Shown: positions 46,912 through 52,650 of the stretch, in pieces
Numbering within the stretch: the stretch's first letter is position 1
Layout: the number at the start of each line of letters is the position of its first letter
Assembly: GCA_035533095.1 (NCBI GenBank)
Contig: DATLUM010000009.1
Coordinates: 1-52,650 of the forward strand
Direction: 5' to 3'
Source: Acidimicrobiales bacterium
Lineage (GTDB): Bacteria > Actinomycetota > Acidimicrobiia > Acidimicrobiales > Palsa-688
DNA length: 52,650 bases
Translations under genes and position numbers: made by a program
Notes under the pieces: model-generated
The model's input: the letters and a program-made list of their open reading frames with translations, nothing else
The model's database searches: none
What the model was told of the DNA's origin: nothing

Positions 46912-48314
46912 TGGCGCCGCCGCCGCATGACCTCGAAGCCGAGCGGGCCGTGCTCGGCGCGATGATGCTGTCGCGCGACGCCGTGGCGTCCGCGATGGCG
47001 CTGTGCGAGCGGGGCGACTTCTACAAACCGGACCACGGAAACATCTTCGAGACGATCACCCGTCTGCATGGTCGGGGTGATCCGGTGGAGGCGAGGATCG
47101 TCTCACACGAACTTGTGCGGGCTGGCGTCCCGGTCCCGCCGGCCGATCTCAACGAACTGGTAGCGGACGCTCCTCCCACGTCGACCACCGCGAAGTTCGC
47201 CGGGATCGTCGCGGGGGTCGCTGCGCGACGCCGAGCCGACGCGATCGGATTCGACCTTCGACAAGCCGCCGCCGATGGCGATATCGACGCAGCGATGCTC
47301 GACGCGATAGCGCAACTCGACGGGCTGCGCCGCACCGTCGCGGGTATCACGATTCCGCCGACCTTACGAGAGTTTCTGGCAGAGGATCTCACGCGACGCG
47401 GCTACCTGATCCCCGACCTGCTCGAGCCGGGAGACCGGGTGATCTTCACCGGCCCGGAGGGCGGCGGAAAGTCGACCCTGCTCCGGCAGATAGCGGTCCT
47501 CTGCGCCGGCGGCATCCACCCGTTCACGTTCGAGGCGATGGACCCGATCAGAACCCTGACGGTCGACGCGGAGAACCCGAAGGCCCTGGGTCAGCGCAAG
47601 CTCGCCGAGATCCGCGCGTGCATGGCCGGTGACAGCCCGGCCGACGAGAATCTGCTCGTCGAGTTCACGTCCGATATCGACCTGCTCGACGCCAAGTCCG
47701 CCGCACGCTTCGAGGCCCTCGTCGACGCAGCGGAGCCGCAACTGCTGGTGCTAGGACCGTCGTACAAGTTGAGCGGTGGCGATCCGAACGAGGAGGCAAC
47801 CGCGCGGTCCGTCGTTGCCGTCCTGGACCGGCTACGTGCCCGCCACGGCTGCGCTGTCGTGCTCGAGTCGCACACCCCCCACGGGACCGAGGAACGACCC
47901 TACGGGGCAAGCCTGTGGCGTAGGTGGCCGGAGTTCGGACTCTTCCTCGCACCAACCGGTGCGTTGCGTCACTGGCGCGGACAGCGCGACGAACGCGACT
48001 GGCCTACAGCGCTACAACGCGGAGGCGAGTTTCCGTGGACACCGACCGAGATCCACCGCGACACAACACCGTGGAACGGGCCGACGCATTGCGCGGACGC
48101 CATCCTCGAACTGCTCAACGAGACACCGGGTGCCGAATGTTCGGTCAACACACTCACGGACAGTCTCAAGGCGCGCGGCCAGTCCTATCGCAAGAACACC
48201 GTCTCCGTTGCCGCCGAGACACTCGTCAACGCCGGTCGGATTCGAGTCCGGAGCGGACCTCGTAACAGTCGCATGTACCGAGCCGAAGGGACCGATAATG
48301 ACCAAGTCTTCTGA
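46911..48314 (+). CDS. replication ATPase: DnaB N-terminal domain + RepA-like AAA domain
   Basis: Likely replication initiator/helicase of the element, 467 residues. Residues 1-140 match the DnaB helicase N-terminal domain (LEAERAVLGAMMLSRDAV). Residues about 160-385 are a RecA-fold ATPase of the RepA/AAA_25 type with Walker A GPEGGGKST (K187) and Walker B PQLLVLGPSYKLSGGD. The C-terminal 70 residues are a winged helix (AECSVNTLTDSLKARG). The DnaB C-terminal helicase motor is not the standard one, so it may act as a loader or a compact helicase. Iteron-like repeats follow right after it. Confidence 0.82.
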   Translation: MAPPPHDLEAERAVLGAMMLSRDAVASAMALCERGDFYKPDHGNIFETITRLHGRGDPVEARIVSHELVRAGVPVPPADLNELVADAPPTSTTAKFAGIVAGVAARRRADAIGFDLRQAAADGDIDAAMLDAIAQLDGLRRTVAGITIPPTLREFLAEDLTRRGYLIPDLLEPGDRVIFTGPEGGGKSTLLRQIAVLCAGGIHPFTFEAMDPIRTLTVDAENPKALGQRKLAEIRACMAGDSPADENLLVEFTSDIDLLDAKSAARFEALVDAAEPQLLVLGPSYKLSGGDPNEEATARSVVAVLDRLRARHGCAVVLESHTPHGTEERPYGASLWRRWPEFGLFLAPTGALRHWRGQRDERDWPTALQRGGEFPWTPTEIHRDTTPWNGPTHCADAILELLNETPGAECSVNTLTDSLKARGQSYRKNTVSVAAETLVNAGRIRVRSGPRNSRMYRAEGTDNDQVF

Positions 48315-48537
48315 CCGGTTCCCACTGGTTCCCACCGGTTCCGCACCACTGGGCACCACTACTGGTTCCCACCGGTTCCCACCACCCTTACAGGGTGGGA
48401 CCGGAACCAGTGCCGGGATCCAGTCGCAGACCTGCTCGAAGTGCGGGTCGACCCGAGTCCTCCGCGGCCCGTTCCATGACCGCAACTCCATGCGCTGCGC
48501 GAACTGCGGTGAGACATGGCGAGGTGATGCCACGTGA
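48298..48537 (+). CDS. zinc-ribbon protein, 79 residues
   Basis: ATG 48298 overlaps the end of the replication gene by 17 bp. The C-terminus carries TCSKCGS and CANCGETW, a CxxC-x(n)-CxxC zinc ribbon, giving a probable nucleic-acid-binding module. The N-terminal half (FPLVPTGSAPLGTTTGSHRFPPP) is unstructured and is coded by the DNA repeat at 48315. It is followed by a GTGA-overlapping gene. Confidence 0.7.
   Translation: MTKSSDRFPLVPTGSAPLGTTTGSHRFPPPLQGGTGTSAGIQSQTCSKCGSTRVLRGPFHDRNSMRCANCGETWRGDAT
48315..48408. repeat. iteron-like GGTTCCCAC repeats
   Basis: CNGGTTCC units occur with 10-bp spacing at 48317, 48327 and 48337, again at 48364 and 48374, with an inverted GGAACC at 48403. ACTGGTTCCCACCGGTTCC is present exactly twice (48324-48342 and 48361-48379), 37 bp apart and so in different reading frames. 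A CCACCC/GGGTGG hairpin lies at 48382-48398. The site abuts the replication gene. Confidence 0.65.
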
Positions 48538-48686
48538 CCCGACGCGACAGATTCGGTGAAGTCATCGAAGACGACGACAACACCGAGACCAGAACCGAGA
48601 CCGCACTTCGCTGGATCGCAGCGATACGCAGACAACTACGAGGCGAACCGATGACCACGACCGCACAACGAGAAGCGAGCGACTGA
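48534..48686 (+). CDS. unknown small element protein, 50 residues
   Basis: GTG start overlaps the zinc-ribbon stop (GTGA); stop TGA overlaps the next ATG (TGATG). The product TRRDRFGEVIEDDDNTETRT... is charged, with one helix (ETALRWIAAIRRQLRG). No family recognised. It fills the space between two coupled genes exactly, which is the main argument for it. Confidence 0.6.
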   Translation: MTRRDRFGEVIEDDDNTETRTETALRWIAAIRRQLRGEPMTTTAQREASD

Positions 48687-49024
48687 TGGGACGCTCACAC
48701 TCCCACCGCCCAGCAGGAACAACCCGCCGACCGGACATTCCCCACAGAAAGAGGGCGGCGAAAATGATGGGGGTTCGCTGGCCATCACATTGTCCGTGTT
48801 GTGCGTCACGCCGCATCCTCACCTACCAAGCCGATGGCTCATGGTGGTGCTGCGCCTGCTCTGCCGACTCGTTCGACGACCCACCCACGACCGTAGGGGG
48901 GGACGGCACCGCGACGGGCACGGCAACCGCTCCTGACTGCCAAATCCGTCGTTTCTCTCTCCCCACGATTTCGAAGTCCCGGGACAGCCGGAAGTGTCCC
49001 GCGAGCAGGAGGTTTCCGACGTGA
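48686..49024 (+). CDS. putative zinc-finger element protein, 112 residues
   Basis: ATG 48686 is coupled to the previous stop. It has CPCCASRRI and WWCCACSAD, a CxxC pair on each side of a short strand segment, so a zinc finger is likely; the long C-terminal part is low-complexity Thr/Gly then Ser/Arg rich. Its stop overlaps a GTG preceded by AGGAGG. The C-terminal half may be less conserved than the finger. Confidence 0.55.
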   Translation: MGRSHSHRPAGTTRRPDIPHRKRAAKMMGVRWPSHCPCCASRRILTYQADGSWWCCACSADSFDDPPTTVGGDGTATGTATAPDCQIRRFSLPTISKSRDSRKCPASRRFPT

Positions 49025-49098
49025 AGCGTGACATGTGGGACAAACTCTGTCGAATCTGTTCAATCCCGGCTCCTGCCGACCGTGGGCGGCTCCGGTGA
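49021..49098 (+). CDS. possible 25-residue micro-protein
   Basis: GTG at 49021 overlaps the preceding stop (GTGA) and has GGAGG eight bases upstream. The peptide KRDMWDKLCRICSIPAPAD has a single CxxC. It could be a true small protein or chance; after it, 49099-49248 shows only the direct repeat at 49168. Confidence 0.3.
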   Translation: MKRDMWDKLCRICSIPAPADRGRLR

Positions 49099-49167
49099 CC
49101 GGGGGGTGGGCCTCGCGACGGGCTGGGGCGCCGTCTTTGACCGGTCAACCGTCAGCAAAAAGGTTGT

Positions 49168-49199
49168 GTACGGGTCTGGGGATTCTCGTACGGGTCTGG
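49168..49199. promoter_or_regulatory. 12-bp direct repeat upstream of the glycosyltransferase
   Basis: GTACGGGTCTGG occurs at 49168-49179 and 49188-49199, exactly 20 bp apart, 50 bp before the glycosyltransferase start. Spacing of two helical turns fits a regulator site. Confidence 0.45.
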
Positions 49200-49248
49200 A
49201 GGGGGTCATCTGGGCCCGACCTCTGGCCTCACCAGCAGGGGCGCCGGC

Positions 49249-49989
49249 GTGTCAGTTAGCGCATCGCTGATCACCAGGGACGAGGAGGTGCTGCTGCCAG
49301 CCTGCCTGGCGTCTCTGAAGCCCTTGGTGGACGAGATCGTCGTCTACGACACCGGCTCGACCGATGCGACCATCTCGATCGCCCGGGCCGCCGGCGCAAC
49401 CGTCATCGCTGGCTTTTGGAATAACGACTTCGCCCGGGCCCGCAACGCTGCCCTCGACGCCTGCCCTACCGATTGGGTCCTCTCGCTGAGCGCCGACGAC
49501 ACAGTCCACGGACACCCACAAGCCCTCAGGGACGCCGTGGAGCGCACCAGTCAATCGGTGCTCGCCCTGCCCCTCAAGCGGGTCGACGGGCCGCCCATTC
49601 CGAGCGCGACCCTGCTCCGAAAGAGCGTGTACAGGTGGTCCGGGGCGGTTCACGAGGTGCCGTGGCCGATCGTTGGGGCACCGATCGAACCGCCCGCGAT
49701 GGTCTCGCAGGTCTTCGTCCGCAAACATCGCACATCGCGCGACGTCGCCAGCCAAGAACGGAACCTGGCGATCGCGGCCAGCGCGGTTGCCCGCGGCGAT
49801 GTAAGCCCGTTTCCCGGGTGGCCGCACCTCGCCGCGGCGGTCTCGGCCGCCACCCTCGGCCATGTCGAAGATGCTGAGGGTTGGCTCGAAGCGGCCGGGC
49901 GCCTCAGTGATCAGTGGGACGCGCGGGCACGGGTATTCGCCAAGGTCGCATCGGACTTCGCCCGCGCCGAGATAGCGAACCGCAGGTGA
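49249..49989 (+). CDS. family 2 glycosyltransferase
   Basis: Transfers a sugar from a nucleotide donor; 246 residues. The N-terminus SASLITRDEEVLLPACLASL and VVYDTGSTDAT are the GT-A donor-binding strands, and the metal motif is LSADD. WSGAVHEVPWP matches the acceptor-side motif seen in WaaE/TPR-type family 2 enzymes. The GTG start lacks a strong ribosome-binding site. In a phage-like element it may modify host surface glycans, capsid proteins or DNA; neighbours do not decide this. It stands alone before the capsid gene. Confidence 0.85.
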   Translation: MSVSASLITRDEEVLLPACLASLKPLVDEIVVYDTGSTDATISIARAAGATVIAGFWNNDFARARNAALDACPTDWVLSLSADDTVHGHPQALRDAVERTSQSVLALPLKRVDGPPIPSATLLRKSVYRWSGAVHEVPWPIVGAPIEPPAMVSQVFVRKHRTSRDVASQERNLAIAASAVARGDVSPFPGWPHLAAAVSAATLGHVEDAEGWLEAAGRLSDQWDARARVFAKVASDFARAEIANRR

Positions 49990-50159
49990 GCCACCACCCC
50001 CGAACACACGTTCGATTACACTCGAGCCCAGGAGTCCGCCGCCCGGCCCCTGGTTTGTCGAAGCAACTTTCCAACTACCGCCCGCGGCGTCTCGCAAACG
50101 CCGGAAGCACGGACCGCACCCCGAAGGTGCGACGACGGGGCGACCGTCACCCCACCTGA
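49986..50159 (+). CDS. possible 57-residue basic protein
   Basis: GTG at 49986 overlaps the glycosyltransferase stop (GTGA) and the frame ends 13 bp before the capsid gene. The product is Arg/Pro/His rich with no motif (SHHPRTHVRLHSSPGVRRP). Composition is also what chance frames in GC-rich DNA look like, so support is the overlap only. Confidence 0.3.
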   Translation: MSHHPRTHVRLHSSPGVRRPAPGLSKQLSNYRPRRLANAGSTDRTPKVRRRGDRHPT

Positions 50160-50172
50160 GGAGATCAGGACG

Positions 50173-51750
50173 ATGGCATCACCGAAATGGAATCAACTAC
50201 ACGCCCGACAGCAGTCGCTCTTAGGCCGCATAGCAGCCTTTCAGGCATACAAGCGGTCGCATGGCGAGTGTGATGAGAAGGCCCTCCGCCAGCACCAGCA
50301 GGAGGCAACGCGTATTAGCAACGAGATGGACGCGGAGTCCCGGGCGTGGGAGAAGGCGCACCCTAACCCCCGCCGGTCCGTCACCCGCAACCGCACCGTT
50401 CCCGCGGCTGCATCGGCACCTGCACCGGCACCATCCGCACCGGCACCGGTGCGCAGGATGACCCGCCCGGAGTTTCTCGACCGAGCCTCCGGCATCCTCA
50501 CCGAGGACACGTCCCGCCTGTCATATGGCACGGCGAGAGATCTCGCGCTGATGGACATTGAGAAGAGGGACCTTTCGCCCGCGGCCGCCGACAGGCTCGA
50601 CGCGCTCGTCCGCAACAGAGACCAGCTCCTCGACGGCAAGCTCGCCGCCAGGTGGATTCTGATAACCGGCTCGCCCGGTTACTTCCAGGCGTGGCGGTCG
50701 CTGATGACCGACGTCGTACCTGCGTTCGGTCCGCCGGCGGTCGCCGCGCTTACCGACTACAGAGATTTTCAGGCCTCGCTCGCCCACCGGTCCCGCCAGG
50801 ACGCGGCCGCAAGGTTCGCCGCCGGAGAACTTCGAGCGATGAGCGAGACCGACGCGGACGGCGGCTACGCGGTGCCGTACTTCCTCGATCCGACGATAAT
50901 CCCGACCTCGGGCCTCGCCACCTCACAGATCCTGAGCCTGGCGAAGGTCGTCACGACCACCACTAATGCACGGCGCGGTGTGACGGCGGGTTCGACCGGG
51001 TTCACGACCAAAGCGGAAGGTGCTGCGGCCGACGAGGACGACCCGACGTTCGCCGCTCCCGGCGCGGACACCATCCCGATCTGGCTGGGGTCCGACTGGT
51101 TGCCGTTCTCGGTTGAGTTCGGCATGGATCAGCCGGATTGGGCGACCCACGCCGCGGCAATGTTCGCCGACTCCTACGCCGAGTTCGTGTCGAACCGGGC
51201 GGCGGTCGGTTCCGGCTCGAGCGACCCGACCGGAGTCTTTACGCGCATGGCGGGCACGACCACCTCGCCGGCTCATGTCACCGTGACGACCTCCGGCACG
51301 TTGGGGGCTGTCGACCTCAGGGCCGCATGGTCGGCGTTGCCGGAGCGATACCGCGTCGACCCGTCGTGCGCGTGGGTGATGAGCCCCAGCGTCGAAGATC
51401 GGGTCAGCGCCTTGTCTGCACCTAGCGAGACGGCAGGGCTTGGCCCGCAGGACTTCACCGTCGACCCCAACAGCGGGCAGCGGCGACTGTTCGGAAGGCC
51501 GATCTTGTCGGTTTCGGATGCGCCGGCGCTCACCTCGACGACCGGCAACGCGAACTACTGCGTGGTCGGCTCGATGAAGAGGTTCGTCATCGCGAACAGG
51601 CTCGGCGGGTTCCAGGTCGAACTCGTTCCGAACGTGCCGGACTTCAGCAACGGCGGCCGCCCCAGCGGTAACCGGGGATTCCTTGCTACCGCGCGCATCG
51701 GTTGCGACGTTGTCAACACCGACGCCTTCAGGCTGCTCTCGAACAGCTAG
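50173..51750 (+). CDS. HK97-fold major capsid protein
   Basis: Builds the virus-type head; 525 residues. The N-terminal 90 residues are a charged coiled region (LHARQQSLLGRIAAF) and an Ala/Pro linker, the place of the HK97 delta/scaffold domain. The core (about 225-525) has GGYAVPYFLDPTII, IPIWLGSDWLPFSVEF, AVGSGSSDPTGVFTRM and AWVMSPSVEDRVSAL, all typical of the family. GAGGAGATCAGG precedes the ATG. A processing protease, portal and terminase normally precede this gene but are not seen here. Confidence 0.88.
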   Translation: MASPKWNQLHARQQSLLGRIAAFQAYKRSHGECDEKALRQHQQEATRISNEMDAESRAWEKAHPNPRRSVTRNRTVPAAASAPAPAPSAPAPVRRMTRPEFLDRASGILTEDTSRLSYGTARDLALMDIEKRDLSPAAADRLDALVRNRDQLLDGKLAARWILITGSPGYFQAWRSLMTDVVPAFGPPAVAALTDYRDFQASLAHRSRQDAAARFAAGELRAMSETDADGGYAVPYFLDPTIIPTSGLATSQILSLAKVVTTTTNARRGVTAGSTGFTTKAEGAAADEDDPTFAAPGADTIPIWLGSDWLPFSVEFGMDQPDWATHAAAMFADSYAEFVSNRAAVGSGSSDPTGVFTRMAGTTTSPAHVTVTTSGTLGAVDLRAAWSALPERYRVDPSCAWVMSPSVEDRVSALSAPSETAGLGPQDFTVDPNSGQRRLFGRPILSVSDAPALTSTTGNANYCVVGSMKRFVIANRLGGFQVELVPNVPDFSNGGRPSGNRGFLATARIGCDVVNTDAFRLLSNS

Positions 51751-51837
51751 CTGAGAAGGTCACGGTTTGCCGGTGTCGCCTTCTTGGCTGCCAGCGGGCG
51801 CAGGCGCCGAAGGGGCGCACCGGCAATCACGGCGTCG

Positions 51838-51873
51838 GGTCGTGCACGGGCTCAGGCATGGCCCCGTGCGACC
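51838..51873. terminator. hairpin between capsid and tail genes
   Basis: GGTC (51838-51841) and GCACGGG (51844-51850) pair with CCCGTGC (51863-51869) and GACC (51870-51873), with a two-base bulge and a 12-base loop. No T-run. It lies in a 209-bp gap holding no recognised gene. Confidence 0.45.
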
Positions 51874-51959
51874 TTGGCGCCCCGGTCGGGCCGCGTAGCC
51901 GTGTCTCCTTGTCGCGGCTGCGCGCGCCCGACCAAACCTCTTCTTGAAAGGAGATATTG

Positions 51960-52650
51960 ATGGGCGACTTTGTTGGTGACCAGTCGGGTGCGGCAGGTAG
52001 GTCCCGTGTCGGCGGGGAGAAGCTCCCGGATTGGTGGGCGCGCCTGTCCCGTCTGAATCCGGCGTTGTCGCCGGATCTGGTGGCGTCGATTCTCGCCGCG
52101 GGTGACGGTCCGCCGCCCAACCCTGTTGTCGCGACGCCGGTCCTGCAGTTTCTGGTCGGGTTTTCCAACGGTGCGTTCGATGACCCCGCGGACATCACGA
52201 CCGTGGCTTCTCCTGCCGGGACGTTGGGCGCGGCGAACGAGTGGACCGACATCACCCCGTGGGTGATGCGCTATTCGATGCGACGCGGCCGTCAGCACGA
52301 GCTTTCGCAGTTCGAGGCCGGCACCATCGAACTCGACCTGAACGACGAGGACGGCCGGTTCAACCCGCAACGCACCTCGGGCCCGTACTACGGCCTGCTC
52401 AAGATCCGCAAACCGGTGCAGGTCCGCGCTACGTGGGACGGGGTGACCTACAACCGGTTCACCGGGCACGTGAACGCGTGGCCTACGGTGTGGCCGGACA
52501 CCGTGACGGCGTTCGCGCAGTTGCACGCCACCGACGCGCAGCGGGTCCTGCAGGGCGCGAAGATCACGACCACCGGCTACCCGGTGCAGGTAGTCGCCGA
52601 TGGCGCGTCGTCGTACTGGCGTTTCGGTGACCCCATCGGGTCCACCCAAG
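51960..52650 (+). CDS. phage minor tail protein (distal tail/LamG type), cut by window end
   Basis: The frame is open from ATG 51960 (after AAAGGAGAT) to the last base. 230 residues are visible. After a 60-residue lead, the segment WTDITPWVMRYSMRRGRQ, FEAGTIELDLNDEDGRFNP and YGLLKIRKPVQVRATWDG follows the pattern of actinophage minor tail proteins that begin the tail-tip module. The last visible residues, SSYWRFGDPIGSTQ, look like the start of a LamG/concanavalin domain, often a host-binding part. The rest lies beyond the window. Confidence 0.75.
   Translation, partial: MGDFVGDQSGAAGRSRVGGEKLPDWWARLSRLNPALSPDLVASILAAGDGPPPNPVVATPVLQFLVGFSNGAFDDPADITTVASPAGTLGAANEWTDITPWVMRYSMRRGRQHELSQFEAGTIELDLNDEDGRFNPQRTSGPYYGLLKIRKPVQVRATWDGVTYNRFTGHVNAWPTVWPDTVTAFAQLHATDAQRVLQGAKITTTGYPVQVVADGASSYWRFGDPIGSTQ

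Larger units (their letters stand above)
44399..52650. mobile_element. integrated phage-like element at tRNA-Val (left part only)
   Basis: It begins after the tRNA with a tyrosine integrase, then shows a lysogeny-like divergent control region (46126-46205), a replication block, a glycosyltransferase, a capsid gene and a tail gene cut by the window end. The right attachment site would be a copy of the tRNA 3' end and was not found up to 52650. No terminase, portal, capsid protease or holin was recognised in the visible part. Confidence 0.85.

Noticed and set aside
44399-52650. Right attachment site of the element
   Set aside because: No second copy of the tRNA-Val 3' end was seen up to the window end; it must lie outside.

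Overview
The window is high-GC DNA (about two thirds G+C by eye) from an actinobacterium. Supporting signs are frequent GTG/TTG starts, LPxTG-type wall-anchored proteins, a GNAT acetyltransferase fused to a cyclic-nucleotide domain like the mycobacterial Pat enzymes, a cyclase-ATPase-TPR giant regulator, and an actinophage-style element in a tRNA gene. The genus cannot be fixed from the sequence; a deep-branching group such as Acidimicrobiia is a guess.

Layout: 1-13.8 kb holds the end of an M48 protease and a cyclic-nucleotide group: a two-domain class III cyclase, an MFS transporter with a cNMP-binding tail, and a cNMP-gated acetyltransferase. Between them lie an alpha/beta hydrolase, a wall-anchored protein, a second MFS exporter and a GGDEF-EAL protein. 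13.8-25.4 kb holds an HtrA protease, a PilT-like ATPase, a DUF429 protein, an unknown protein, aspS, an LPFTG surface protein and acnA. 25.4-35.2 kb holds LysR, a HAD-acyltransferase fusion, and a tightly coupled four-gene minus-strand operon: acyl-CoA reductase-HAD fusion, zinc alcohol dehydrogenase, LarA/DUF2088 protein, PlsC-like acyltransferase. This looks like a lipid (fatty alcohol, ether or wax type) pathway of unknown product. 35.3-44.2 kb holds a MASE1-like diguanylate cyclase, two unknown proteins and gltD-gltB.

At 44,325 a tRNA-Val(CAC) gene marks the left end of an integrated element that runs past the window end. It contains a tyrosine integrase pointing at the tRNA, a probable regulator, an excisionase-like gene, a chain of small overlapping genes around a DnaB-N/AAA replication ATPase, iteron-like repeats, a family 2 glycosyltransferase, an HK97-type capsid protein and a tail protein cut by the window edge. 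No terminase, portal or protease is seen before the capsid gene, so it could be a satellite, a rearranged prophage or an unusual phage.

Non-coding DNA is rich in structure. A 66-bp palindromic element occurs twice in opposite orientation (18,676 and 38,049) at 54/66 identity without gaps. GC-rich tandem repeats overlap the stop codons of three genes. A pair of 11-mers is arranged A-B-hairpin-B-A upstream of the GGDEF-EAL gene. A 75-bp nested inverted repeat precedes the lipid operon. No CRISPR array and no recognised riboswitch was seen.
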